64,000 nucleotides of DNA, taken from contig CAZJWR010000014.1 in assembly GCA_964549765.1 (NCBI GenBank), positions 4,230 to 68,229 of the forward strand, written 5' to 3'. The notes below the pieces were generated by a model, which did no database searches, was not told the origin of the DNA, and saw only the letters and a list, made by a program, of their open reading frames with translations. Every line of letters begins with the position of its first letter. Position 1 is the stretch's first letter. Positions 52,417 to 61,291 of this stretch are shown here, piece by piece. Origin of the DNA: CAZJWR01 sp964549765. GTDB taxonomy: Bacteria > Zixibacteria > MSB-5A5 > GN15 > JAAZOE01. A program made the position numbers and the translations under genes.

Positions 52417-53469
52417 TCACTGACCTATTACCCGGATATGATTGGAGAATATCCACCCTTTCTTACCCCGAAAAATCTCCACCCGATACACCCCCGGCCG
52501 CTCCAAACGATATTCCATCTTCGTCCCCTTGCGCTCCTGCAACAATTTCCCGTCGCCGATCAGCCGGATCCGGCCTGTCAAGGGTGCCGAGACTATCACC
52601 TTTGTCTCATCGTCGAGTACCGTCTCGCCGCCGCAGGTGACCGCGCCAGACCGATTGCGGATTTCGAAACGAAAATCCCGCGCCTCACCCCATCGGAAAT
52701 TCGACACGAACACCCGGCAGCCGCGAATGGCATCATAAATTTGATTTCTCGCCGCCTCAAGCTCGCGCGATAACGGCTCCGAAAGAAGCAGATGCGTCCG
52801 TAGGGATTTGAACTGGACTTTATAGGGAAAAATCGTCAGTCGGAATGGCCCCGCCCGATACAAAAACCCATGCGCGTCGACCGACCCGATCCCGGCCACC
52901 CGCCGCGTTTTGTTCAAATCGTCCCAGCGCCGCAAAATCCGGTCGGTCGGCGATCGCAGCCATTTGCGCGGCGAGAACAGCATCAGGAATTGATTGTACA
53001 CATTGAGATGTTCCATCCATTCCGACATCTGGTTCCAAATCTCCAGCCCGTCGAATCCGGTCACATCCCAATCCGTCCACGGATACGACCGAAACCGGGC
53101 GTCCCGCCCGCGGATTTCGTCGGGATGGGCCATTATTCCCAGCCAGCCTCTTTCGGCGGCCGCGGCAACATAGTCGGCGGCGGTCATGGAGGCCGGCAGG
53201 ACCTCGTCGGCCCCGAAAATCATGTAATGATTGCAGTCGTCGCGGTCGTTGTGCTCATACCCGATCAGAACCAGCACGTCGCCGTAATACCCCTCCTTGC
53301 CGGCTTGAAACGAATGCAGCGTCATATGGTCGGTGAACAGGACAAAATCGAGCCCGACCTCGCCGGCGATGGCCGCCACGTCCTCATGTGTCCCGGTGCC
53401 GTCGGAATCGACCGTGTGAACATGCACCGCCCCGGTGACGACACGATAGTCCTGATCGGATTCCGGCAC
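52417..53469 (-). CDS. PHP-domain phosphoesterase-like protein
   Basis: A 350-residue protein with the first PHP metal motif 'VHVHTVDSDGTGTHEDVAAI' (H-x-H...D) and 'DFVLFTDHMTLHS' (T-D-H), then 'LGIMAHPDEIRGRDARFRSY' (A-H-P) and 'GIGSVDAHGF' (D-x-H). All metal-binding blocks are present, which suggests a hydrolase of phosphoesters. The C-terminal 100 residues are beta-rich. I use GTG 53469, which follows GGGAGA and lies 2 bp after the methyltransferase stop; a TTG at 53502 would overlap it. There is no signal peptide. Confidence 0.8.
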   Translation of the reverse strand: MPESDQDYRVVTGAVHVHTVDSDGTGTHEDVAAIAGEVGLDFVLFTDHMTLHSFQAGKEGYYGDVLVLIGYEHNDRDDCNHYMIFGADEVLPASMTAADYVAAAAERGWLGIMAHPDEIRGRDARFRSYPWTDWDVTGFDGLEIWNQMSEWMEHLNVYNQFLMLFSPRKWLRSPTDRILRRWDDLNKTRRVAGIGSVDAHGFLYRAGPFRLTIFPYKVQFKSLRTHLLLSEPLSRELEAARNQIYDAIRGCRVFVSNFRWGEARDFRFEIRNRSGAVTCGGETVLDDETKVIVSAPLTGRIRLIGDGKLLQERKGTKMEYRLERPGVYRVEIFRGKKGWIFSNHIRVIGQ

Positions 53470-53471
53470 GC

Positions 53472-54128
53472 TTATTCTCCCAGCCTCAGAGTAACGGACC
53501 AATAATAGGTATCGAACGTGAGTTTCTCTATCGTCCCCCAGGATTCGAACATTTCCGCTAATTCGCCTTCCCTATAATAATTCTTCAGAATGACGAACTC
53601 CTCGCCGTTCTCCAGCCTCCGTCGGCGGTAGGAATTGATGTGCTTTTCGTCCCAAATAAGGTCCGGAATGTGTTCGCATACGGCGTTGTTGTCGCAGATA
53701 AAAACCGGCGACCCGGCTTTGACCAGCCGGCGCATTTCATCGCGAAGCACGCCGATATCCTCGCGGCGAACGTGCGACACGACATAGGTCGCCAGAAGGC
53801 CGGTGAAATGACGATCCCGAAACGGCAAATGATAAAAATCGCCCTGCACCAAAAAGGTCGGGCAGACAAAATGTTTGCGCCGGGCCTCGGCCAATGTTCC
53901 CGAATTAATATCGATGCTGACAATCGACGCCGCCTGCTCGGATACGATTTTCGTCCAGTATCCGGTGCCGGAGGCCGGATCGAGTACATTCCGGTCGCGG
54001 AGCGCCTGCCGGGAAGCAGTGTACATCGCCCCCAGCTCCGCCTGCCGGTCGGGATTGTCACGGAAATAGATTTTGTCGTATTCCGGGGCGCGTTTCTGAT
54101 AATATTCTATTGTTTGATCGGCTTTCAT
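53472..54128 (-). CDS. Class I SAM-dependent methyltransferase
   Basis: A 218-residue methyltransferase. Motif I is 'NVLDPASGTGYWTKIVSEQA', motif II 'SIVSIDINSGTLAEARRKHF', and 'FRDRHFTGLLATYVVSHVRR' precedes a C-terminal strand region. The substrate is unknown; 'EYYQKRAPEYDKIYFRDNPD' at the start is typical of UbiE/Methyltransf_25-like enzymes. Its ATG overlaps the MFS stop in ATGA. Confidence 0.85.
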   Translation of the reverse strand: MKADQTIEYYQKRAPEYDKIYFRDNPDRQAELGAMYTASRQALRDRNVLDPASGTGYWTKIVSEQAASIVSIDINSGTLAEARRKHFVCPTFLVQGDFYHLPFRDRHFTGLLATYVVSHVRREDIGVLRDEMRRLVKAGSPVFICDNNAVCEHIPDLIWDEKHINSYRRRRLENGEEFVILKNYYREGELAEMFESWGTIEKLTFDTYYWSVTLRLGE

Positions 54129-55543
54129 GCCATGTCCTTTCGATCGGGCACCTTGCGGAATATGAACAGTCCCACACCCATCATAATCGCCAGAGACAAT
54201 ACGGCGACGCGATAGGGAAGTTTGTCGGCGGCGGTATCGCTCAGGCCCCACAGATCGACCAACGAACGACCGATAAGATGTTTTTTCTCAAACAGATACA
54301 CGGCGGAGCCCCATACCAGCGGGCCGACGATAGCGGCCGCCCGGCCCGAAAGCGAAAACAGACCGAAAAATTCGCCCAGCTTTTCCGGCGGCGACAATTG
54401 CATAAGCAGAGGCCGGGACACCGCCCAGACGCCCCCCAGCATTATTCCCACCACCGGCCCGAACACCCAGGCGGCGGTTTCGGAATCGTTGAACGCAAAC
54501 CCCAATAGCACCAGTATCCACCCTGAGACAATACCGAATAACACTTTCTTCGGAGAAAACCGGTCGGCCAGATGCCCCAAAACATACGCCCCGATCATGG
54601 CAAACACGGTCGAGATGATCAAAAACAGCGTCCGGTCCTCGTCGCCCATCCCCAGCACTTTTTCGATGTATATGGCCATAAACAGGATAACCGTGGCAAT
54701 GGCATCCTCGAAAAAATAGTCCGAGATCAGAAAACGAAGCAGCCCGGGATATTTCTCGGTCGATTTCAGCGACCGCCAGACATCCCGATAAGCACTTTTC
54801 AAGCTCGGCTTCGGGGGCGCAGCATTTTGCCCGGGCTGCATCGAGCCCGACTGCGGCGCGGAAATCGAAGACTCTTTCTCGATCCTTTCGCGCACAAAAA
54901 TAAATATGGGGATGGAAAAGAGCGCATAGAATACCGCCGTGGGAAGAAAAGCGCTCGATTTGCCGCCGCCTGCAATGAAGGGAATCTGAAGTCCGAACAA
55001 GTTGCCCGTCACGAACGGCAGTACCAGCACCATTCCCGCGATCGACCCCAAATACCCCAGCGAAACACCGAAGCCGGATACTCTGCCGACGTTCTCCCTG
55101 CTCGACACCGTATCCAGCAGGGCGTTATAGAAAACGATCCCGCCTTCATAAAAGAAATTGGACAGCGCAAAAAGCAGCAAAATCAACGGCATCATCGTAT
55201 GGGGGAGAAGCGCGAAAATCGCCACCGAGCCGACGGCCCCCGCCGTGAAGACGAATAAGAACGTCAGCCGCCGCTGGCTGATGCGGCCGTAGCTCGGCCG
55301 CTTTGCGGTTCGTGGGGCGACCGGACGATCGGACAGATGCCCCAAGGCGGGCATGAGAATCGCCGACGCCAGCATCGACAGCGAAAACGCCAGCGAATAC
55401 GAAATATCCTGATACCCCAGATCGACCACCAGCCATCCGGCAAAATACAGCGACAGGATATTCATCGAATAGATGGTGTTGGCGAAATCGTAGAGCGCCC
55501 AGGAAACGACGTCCAGCCGCCAGATATCGCGCCGCGCTTTCAT
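54125..55543 (-). CDS. MFS transporter, UMF1/Atg22-like
   Basis: A 472-residue permease with 12 predicted helices. 'VSWALYDFANTIYSMNILSL' at the N-terminus and 'SNFFYEGGIVFYNALLDTVS' are typical of the UMF1 family related to yeast Atg22; 'GGVWAVSRPLLMQLSPPEKL' then G-E-F-F-G-L is a second signature. A cytoplasmic loop of about 70 residues separates the halves. The transported solute is unknown. I start at ATG 55543; the ORF extends upstream without support. It leads a coupled set with the methyltransferase and PHP genes. Confidence 0.85.
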   Translation of the reverse strand: MKARRDIWRLDVVSWALYDFANTIYSMNILSLYFAGWLVVDLGYQDISYSLAFSLSMLASAILMPALGHLSDRPVAPRTAKRPSYGRISQRRLTFLFVFTAGAVGSVAIFALLPHTMMPLILLLFALSNFFYEGGIVFYNALLDTVSSRENVGRVSGFGVSLGYLGSIAGMVLVLPFVTGNLFGLQIPFIAGGGKSSAFLPTAVFYALFSIPIFIFVRERIEKESSISAPQSGSMQPGQNAAPPKPSLKSAYRDVWRSLKSTEKYPGLLRFLISDYFFEDAIATVILFMAIYIEKVLGMGDEDRTLFLIISTVFAMIGAYVLGHLADRFSPKKVLFGIVSGWILVLLGFAFNDSETAAWVFGPVVGIMLGGVWAVSRPLLMQLSPPEKLGEFFGLFSLSGRAAAIVGPLVWGSAVYLFEKKHLIGRSLVDLWGLSDTAADKLPYRVAVLSLAIMMGVGLFIFRKVPDRKDMA

Positions 55544-55608
55544 GGAAACAAGTATAGCATGTCCCGGCCAAAAGGTCAAAACAACAGCAGCCGGTCCAGA
55601 AAGAAAGT

Positions 55609-55637
55609 TTGACACCGGCGGAACGAATTGCTATCTT
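55609..55637 (+). promoter_or_regulatory. Strong sigma-70-type promoter upstream of the NUDIX-membrane gene
   Basis: TTGACA (55609-55614), a 17-nt spacer and TATCTT (55632-55637). Predicted +1 near 55644 leaves a leader of about 185 nt before ATG 55830, unusually long. Confidence 0.6.
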
Positions 55638-55829
55638 TATACCGCCTTTCCGAATTTCATGGCGGCTATAAAATCAACGATTCAGGCATCGGGCATTATC
55701 ACTGCGGGCAGCTGCCTCTGAAGGCGTCGAATTCGCTTATCCGGTCAACTATCGTAACCCGGCGTCAGTGTCTCTGGGTAAGCGGAATGATCCATCGTTC
55801 TGTCATTCGATTAACGAAAGGAGTCCTTC

Positions 55830-57155
55830 ATGACGAGTAATAGCGCCACGCCGGATGAATCCCGGGGGCCCGGCAGGATTATCGCCTCCGGGGGCATCAT
55901 CGCAAAACCGACGCCCCGGGGAATAAAAATCGCCGTCATTTATCGACCCAAGTACAAGGATTGGTGTTTGCCCAAGGGTAAAGTCAAAGAAGGGGAAACG
56001 ATACAGAAAGCCGCCGAACGGGAAGTTTTGGAAGAAACCTATTGTGAGGTCCGGATCGACTCCTTCGCCGGTACAACGACCTATTTTGTAGACGATACCC
56101 TTAAGACCGTCTATTTCTGGCATATGACCATTGTCAAGGAAAACACCTTCAAGGCCACCGATGAAGTGGAAAAACTGCTCTGGCTGCTGCCCCACAAGGC
56201 GTTGCGGAAATTAACCCATGAGGAAGAGCGACATCTGCTCGCGCAGACGATGAAACGCGAGATAGGGCGGCCCGGATACTTCGTTCGCCTTTGCCGGGCC
56301 GTCGCCGGAAGCGATTTGCGTGGCGACCGTCTGCGGGGCTCGATCACAACGTACCGCAGCGAATTGGAGGGTAAGAGGACGCAAGCGGAAGATGACGCCA
56401 ATAAACTCGAATGGCTCGATAAATCCATGGAATTGCTGGATTCGGCCGAAATCAATCTCCGTCTCAACAAAATCGATGTGGGGTGGCAGTGCTTTCATGC
56501 AGCGCGGCGCATGGAAGTCTTCGCGATGGATGATAACACGCTTAAAGTCGAGGCCAAGGTCTTACTTCATGAATGCGAAAAAATCCGTCCCTGGCGCGCG
56601 GAGGCGGTGAAAAAAATACTGGCCCCGCTCGAAAAACCTGAGGATAAATACAGCCGGAAACAAATTTTCGACGCCATGCTCCTGATCCAGGAACACTACA
56701 ACAATATCTATTACAAAATAGGCCTCTTTCGCCGCCAACTGACCATTCTGGCCGCCGCTTTCGGCGTGATAATTCTGATCATCCTGATTCTGGCTATATT
56801 CGACAAAATCCCCGCGCTCGCATCCGATAATTTGTCCAAACCGGACTTGGTGATCGGCGTGATAATCCTCGGTATTCTGGGCGGGGCCTTGAGCTCGTTT
56901 TTCTCCATTATCAGAACTCCTAAAGAATCGAGCGTGCCCGATCAGGTCATAAACGGCCCGGTTACCACCATGCGGGTCCTGGTTGGGGCGGCGTCCGCCC
57001 TGGCCATATTCGTGCTGGTGCAATCAAGCCTGTTTGAGGGTATCTTTAAATTCGAAGTTGAAAGTAAAGCGACCATACTCTTTCTCGCGTTCGTTTCAGG
57101 GTATTCCGAGCGGTTCGTCCAGCGGGCGGTGACGAATATAGCCGAGCGGGAATGA
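55830..57155 (+). CDS. NUDIX hydrolase fused to a C-terminal transmembrane domain
   Basis: A 441-residue protein. Residues 20-150 are a NUDIX domain: 'YKDWCLPKGKVKEGETIQKA' then A-E-R-E-V-L-E-E-T-Y. This fits G-x5-E-x7-R-E-x-x-E-E, with the usual final Gly replaced by Tyr. Residues 175-300 are helical and charged ('RSELEGKRTQAEDDANKLEW'). The C-terminal part has about four transmembrane helices (near 308-325, 345-365, 385-405, 415-432), with 'GGALSSFFSIIRTPKESSVP' and 'FLAFVSGYSERFVQRAVTNI' looking like conserved motifs. Such membrane-tethered NUDIX proteins suggest nucleotide-based sensing, but the substrate is unknown. GGAG lies 7 nt before the ATG. Confidence 0.75.
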   Translation: MTSNSATPDESRGPGRIIASGGIIAKPTPRGIKIAVIYRPKYKDWCLPKGKVKEGETIQKAAEREVLEETYCEVRIDSFAGTTTYFVDDTLKTVYFWHMTIVKENTFKATDEVEKLLWLLPHKALRKLTHEEERHLLAQTMKREIGRPGYFVRLCRAVAGSDLRGDRLRGSITTYRSELEGKRTQAEDDANKLEWLDKSMELLDSAEINLRLNKIDVGWQCFHAARRMEVFAMDDNTLKVEAKVLLHECEKIRPWRAEAVKKILAPLEKPEDKYSRKQIFDAMLLIQEHYNNIYYKIGLFRRQLTILAAAFGVIILIILILAIFDKIPALASDNLSKPDLVIGVIILGILGGALSSFFSIIRTPKESSVPDQVINGPVTTMRVLVGAASALAIFVLVQSSLFEGIFKFEVESKATILFLAFVSGYSERFVQRAVTNIAERE

Positions 57156-57246
57156 CCAGACCACACAGCGACGCGCAAAAAACGGCAACCTTGGCGGGGC
57201 AATAACCGTCTAACAGAATGAACCCGGCAAAGATGTGGAGGTTGCT

Positions 57247-57819
57247 ATGAAATCCGTTCTGATAGCGCTCACCGTAACCCTTCTGGTATGCGCCCCCGTG
57301 ACGTTTGCCGAATCGCACCATAACCAACTCGGGCCGCTTGACGGTCAACTCTGGTCGATGGACGACATCCGGGTGAATATCCATGACGGTTCGGTGATCC
57401 TGACCAACGAATACGAGGACGGCAAAATAAAAATCACCAAAGATTACGAATTATACGTCAACGGCCGCCTTGTCAAGACCGACCCCGGCCAAGAGAAGCT
57501 CATCGCTGAATTCCACGACGGTGTTTTTGACGTCAAAGACCGCGCCATCAAAATCGGCATCAAGGGCGCCAGGATCGGTGTGGAAGGAGCCGGGCTGGGC
57601 GTCCAAGCGATCGCCGGCATCATCAAGATGATTTTTACCGACTACGACGAAGACGACCTCGACCGCGATATGGAAAAGGCGGCGCAGAAAATCGAATTGA
57701 AAGCCGATGGCCTTGAGGAGGAAGCCCGAAAAATCGAGGACCTCGTCGATCACCTGGAGGATGTGTATTACGACATGGATGAGGAGATTCCCGAGATTCA
57801 CGCTCTCGGTTGGTCATAA
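57247..57819 (+). CDS. YggN-like (DUF2884) periplasmic protein
   Basis: A 190-residue protein with a signal peptide ('MKSVLIALTVTLLVCAPVTF' then A-E). The mature part has 'DDIRVNIHDGSVILTNEYED' and 'LYVNGRLVKTDPGQEKLIAE' then F, followed by an amphipathic stretch 'AIKIGIKGARIGVEGAGLGV' and a coiled-coil-like acidic end. This resembles the DUF2884/YggN family, of unknown role. I use ATG 57247, 5 nt after GGAGG. It lies 90 bp after the NUDIX gene and ends in a terminator, so the two may form one unit. Confidence 0.68.
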   Translation: MKSVLIALTVTLLVCAPVTFAESHHNQLGPLDGQLWSMDDIRVNIHDGSVILTNEYEDGKIKITKDYELYVNGRLVKTDPGQEKLIAEFHDGVFDVKDRAIKIGIKGARIGVEGAGLGVQAIAGIIKMIFTDYDEDDLDRDMEKAAQKIELKADGLEEEARKIEDLVDHLEDVYYDMDEEIPEIHALGWS

Positions 57820-57845
57820 AGACAATCGCCGAAACGGGAACCATG

Positions 57846-57899
57846 GCCCTGCCGGAGACACGCCCGATAACCCTCCCTCCGGCGGGGCTTTTATTTTGT
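57846..57899 (+). terminator. Rho-independent terminator
   Basis: GCCCTGCCGGAG (57846-57857) pairs with CTCCGGCGGGGC (57877-57888, one G-T pair) and is followed by TTTTATTTTGT. Confidence 0.8.
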
Positions 57900-57985
57900 C
57901 TTTCTTCGATTATGACCGAGCGGTCGCTGATAAATTCCCGGCTTAGTGAATAATTATTGAAATCGATCTGCGAGGGGTAGACCGC

Positions 57986-58888
57986 TTATATCAGCGCCCC
58001 CTCCTGCCAGCCGAGCTTGATCAGTTCGATCTTATCCAGATCGCTGTTGCCCAAATGATATTTCTTGTCGGCGAAGGCGATATGATGCGCCTTCGGCTGA
58101 ATCGGCTTGTCCTCACCGAAATACTCCCGGCGCTTGGCCTGAAAAATACTCAGCGCGATGGTATCCGCCGCCACCGGGTCGGCGCTAACCACCAGGCCCT
58201 TATAACCCCACACATACGTTGTATCGAAATGATGCGGCCCGACGCCGTAAAAGAGCGGCGTCAAGAGCACCTGAACGTTCAGCCGCGTCTTGTCCTTGCA
58301 GATCGGCAGCGACCAGATCGCCCCCAGATGGGCGCAGGCGTCGCCGTGATAATTCTGCGGGTAGGGCACGAACATGATGTAATTTTTGATCAGGCTGCCG
58401 ACGCCCGCCCAGGCATGCGTCCGCATCGGGCGGGCATTGATCAAAACCGTGGATTTTTTGAAGACGGGATTATCCCTTATGCCCCAATCGTCGACGGCGA
58501 TATTGTCGGCCACTACCCCGGCCCCGGTCAATCTCGTTTTGATGGCCTGCTCCAGCGCCGGCGGTGTCGGCAGATACCGCCAGACGTTGGTTTTGACGCC
58601 GACGACATCATCGGGGCCGGCTATTTCCTTCCAGCACGCCGCCGGGTCGTCTTTGCCATACAGCGCCGTCATCGCCTCATCCATCATCTGCGCGATCACC
58701 TCGCCGTTGACCTTGCCCTCGGCATCTACCGCATCTTCATGACGAATCAGAACGACTCTGGATTTTTTCACCGGCGCCGTTTCCTGCGACGCCGCCAGCG
58801 ACGGCAGCCCGACGGCCACGCCCAGCGCTACGCTGCCGGTGGTTTTGATAAAATCGCGGCGGGTGAATTTCTTCTCCTCACCGTTCAT
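57986..58888 (-). CDS. Tat-exported DUF362 protein
   Basis: A 300-residue protein with a twin-arginine signal ('FTRRDFIKTTGSVALGVAVG' then L-P-S-L-A-A-S). The body matches DUF362: 'DDVVGVKTNVWRYLPTPPAL', 'VLINARPMRTHAWAGVGSLI' then K-N-Y, and 'GLVVSADPVAADTIALSIFQ'. Members often accompany redox or Fe-S proteins, but this one lacks a ferredoxin domain. It follows the DUF6599 lipoprotein gene by 15 bp. Confidence 0.82.
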   Translation of the reverse strand: MNGEEKKFTRRDFIKTTGSVALGVAVGLPSLAASQETAPVKKSRVVLIRHEDAVDAEGKVNGEVIAQMMDEAMTALYGKDDPAACWKEIAGPDDVVGVKTNVWRYLPTPPALEQAIKTRLTGAGVVADNIAVDDWGIRDNPVFKKSTVLINARPMRTHAWAGVGSLIKNYIMFVPYPQNYHGDACAHLGAIWSLPICKDKTRLNVQVLLTPLFYGVGPHHFDTTYVWGYKGLVVSADPVAADTIALSIFQAKRREYFGEDKPIQPKAHHIAFADKKYHLGNSDLDKIELIKLGWQEGALI

Positions 58889-58903
58889 GATATAATCCCC
58901 CGG

Positions 58904-59836
58904 TTATTCTTCCAGTTTTTTGACATTGACGGCGCACGTCGCCAACAACACTTGCCCGCTCTGCTCATCCGGCGCGTCCATAACCACAATCACGTATTTC
59001 CCCTCGACCTGAATTTCCGTCCATTTGCCCTCTTCCGTCTGGGCGGAACCGGTTTCCTTGGCCTCGGGAAGATAATGCGTTGTAAAATTCACCGAAGCGT
59101 CGGTGGCCGCAGCCGCGTCAGGGTATTCGATACAGAGCAGATAGGTCGATCCCGGCTGATATTGCGCCAGCACTGCCCGCGTCCCCTTGTTCAATTTCAG
59201 GACGTTTTCTTCGGACATGTAATAATGATAGCTCAATATGGAATTGACGTGAAAATACCGGACGCTGAAGGGAATAAGACTGTCCCGCGGCAGCACGTCG
59301 ACAAGTTTCGGGCGGGAACCCATCTCGGGAATCCGGCCGGCGATATCTTTGGCAAGGGCAAACACCGCCTCTTTCGATTCCGGCGTCTCTTTGTCCGTCA
59401 CGGCGCTGACGTAGTATTTGCCCTTCCAGAAAAACAGCACCCCGCCGCGATACTCATACCCCTGACCGATGCCCGGCACTTCGTCCTCACGGGCATGAGA
59501 AAACACTCCGTACGCGTCCTCGTCCGATCCCATATCGAAAACCTCGGCCGTCACGTCCGGATTGTCCGGTTTGGAATAATGAAACACCGTCACCTCGGCG
59601 AGATTGTAGGCCAGGTAGACTTCTCCCGCGCCGTCGATATAATCGAAAATGGACTGCCGGTCATAGACTTCCGGCTTTTCCGACATTTTCCAACCGTCGA
59701 TTTCCTGTGGAGCCATTCTCTCCATCTTCGCCGCCGCTTTTTCCTGATTTTTACCGCACCCGGTCACCAGCATTATCACCAGCGTCGCCGACGCCAGCGC
59801 CGACATCGTGTATTTCGCTGCCTGTCGATAGTTCAT
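58904..59836 (-). CDS. DUF6599-like lipoprotein
   Basis: A 310-residue protein with a lipoprotein signal ('YTMSALASATLVIMLVTGCG', lipobox V-T-G-C). The text 'RQSIFDYIDGAGEVYLAYNL', 'MGSDEDAYGVFSHAREDEVP' and 'YEYRGGVLFFWKGKYYVSAV' matches a group of bacterial lipoproteins annotated DUF6599, without known role. It is paired with the downstream DUF362 gene. A near-perfect -10 box lies about 30 bp upstream. Confidence 0.72.
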   Translation of the reverse strand: MNYRQAAKYTMSALASATLVIMLVTGCGKNQEKAAAKMERMAPQEIDGWKMSEKPEVYDRQSIFDYIDGAGEVYLAYNLAEVTVFHYSKPDNPDVTAEVFDMGSDEDAYGVFSHAREDEVPGIGQGYEYRGGVLFFWKGKYYVSAVTDKETPESKEAVFALAKDIAGRIPEMGSRPKLVDVLPRDSLIPFSVRYFHVNSILSYHYYMSEENVLKLNKGTRAVLAQYQPGSTYLLCIEYPDAAAATDASVNFTTHYLPEAKETGSAQTEEGKWTEIQVEGKYVIVVMDAPDEQSGQVLLATCAVNVKKLEE

Positions 59837-60299
59837 ATTTCTCCCTTGTGCTTAAGATCTCCGTGCCCATTATACACCGCACACCACGTGTTCGACATAT
59901 TCCCGTCAGAAATGTCCGCCGATTCAGCGTCGAGGGAAACACCATAAAACTACAAGACTTACGTTTCATCCGCAAGCGCTTTCTGACATATAACACCTTG
60001 GCCGTCCAATCGATCGCCCTTATTCCTTAGATATTAATGTGAATGGGCAATCACCATTCTATCAGTTAATAATCCTTGTGGAACAAAATCGCCCGATTTG
60101 CGAATATGGGGAAAAACCGATACGTGACGGGTCAAAGCCACAATAGGAAAATCCGGCGCCCTCTATGGGAACCTCCCCTTGTGACTAAGTTTATGACTTG
60201 ACTATTCTTACGGCGATCCCATTCTCGCCGATTACTGCCGGATTATCGGCCTCCGATTTGCGGTACCGGCTTAGAAACCATAAACAGGTGGCATGGCTG
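59837..60299. other. 463-bp intergenic region between divergent units
   Basis: Contains a TATAAT box on the minus strand (59874-59869) serving the DUF6599 gene, without a good -35. On the plus strand before pilV a weak TTGTGA-N18-TATTCT is seen near 60180-60210. No gene or RNA was recognised. Confidence 0.4.
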
Positions 60300-60689
60300 A
60301 TGAGAAAGATAGTAAAGAACAACCACGGTATCACCCTCCTCGAGGTGCTGATTTGCATGCTGATCCTCGCCTTCGGGCTTCTGGGATTGGCGCCGATGTT
60401 TACCATTGCCATCGAGGGGAACGTCATATCGCGCGATACGTCGATCGCCTCGGATCTTATCAAGGATAAGATCGAATATTTCGAGGCCCTGGATCCGTTG
60501 CCGAGCGTTCCGTACACCGAAACGGAAAGCGGCCTGAACGGCATCTACAGCCGTTCCACATACATAAACGATCACGCCTCGGACTCGACCGTCCCCGACA
60601 GCATGTATCGTCTCGATGTGATCGTGGCCTGGACCGATCACCAATCGGTCAACCGCTCGGCAACCTATTCAACCTACCTGATCCCGTAA
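60300..60689 (+). CDS. PilV-like minor pseudopilin
   Basis: A 129-residue protein with a type III signal sequence: 'MRKIVKNNHGITLLEVLICM' has the G|I-T-L-L-E cleavage site with Glu at +5, then a hydrophobic helix ('LILAFGLLGLAPMFTIAI'). Prepilin peptidase would cut after Gly. The globular part is short. ATG 60300 lies after AGGTGG. First gene of a pilV-pilW-pilX-like set, whose products would form or prime the tip of a type IV pilus. Confidence 0.85.
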   Translation: MRKIVKNNHGITLLEVLICMLILAFGLLGLAPMFTIAIEGNVISRDTSIASDLIKDKIEYFEALDPLPSVPYTETESGLNGIYSRSTYINDHASDSTVPDSMYRLDVIVAWTDHQSVNRSATYSTYLIP

Positions 60690-60710
60690 CCATGAAGCCG
60701 GGAGAATGAA

Positions 60711-61283
60711 ATGAATCGTCTGCGAAATACACGGGGATATACGCTCATAGAGCTTCTCATCGCCCTTATAATAACGGGAATTATCGCCACGGCGGGATTC
60801 CAGTTCTATGTCAAAATGCATAACTCGACCATGAGCCAGGAGGAGATTTCCGAGATGCAGCAGAGCTCTCGGGTCAGTCTTGAGCGTATTTCAAAATCAA
60901 TCCGGATGGCCGGCTTCAAGATCGGTTCTCACCCGGCCTACCGCATCAACGGCGAAAGTCTGTTCGTATTCGCGAGCATCAGCCAGCCGGTGGATACCAT
61001 TCTCTATTTTCTGGCCGATTACGACAACGCCGAATTGATTGGCGCCGATTCGCTGGATGCGTCGCTCAGGCCCCGGAAGCTGATGATACAGATCAACGGC
61101 GGCACGCCGGAAATTTTCGCCGACAACATCCGCACCATGCATTTCAGGGTCGTCAATCCGACGACGCTCGAAGTCACCCTCACGGTCCAGCCGCTGAGCC
61201 CCGATGAGACGTTCGCGGATAATGATGGGTATCGGATGTACACCGCAAATGAGCGGGTTAAAATGAGAAATCTCGGCATATGA
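60711..61283 (+). CDS. PilW-like minor pseudopilin
   Basis: A 190-residue protein: 'NTRGYTLIELLIALIITGII' contains G|Y-T-L-I-E and the hydrophobic helix. The rest shows PilW features ('SSRVSLERISKSIRMAGFK' and 'DNIRTMHFRVVNPTTLEVTL'). It is 21 bp after pilV. Confidence 0.85.
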   Translation: MNRLRNTRGYTLIELLIALIITGIIATAGFQFYVKMHNSTMSQEEISEMQQSSRVSLERISKSIRMAGFKIGSHPAYRINGESLFVFASISQPVDTILYFLADYDNAELIGADSLDASLRPRKLMIQINGGTPEIFADNIRTMHFRVVNPTTLEVTLTVQPLSPDETFADNDGYRMYTANERVKMRNLGI

Positions 61284-61291
61284 GGCGAATT

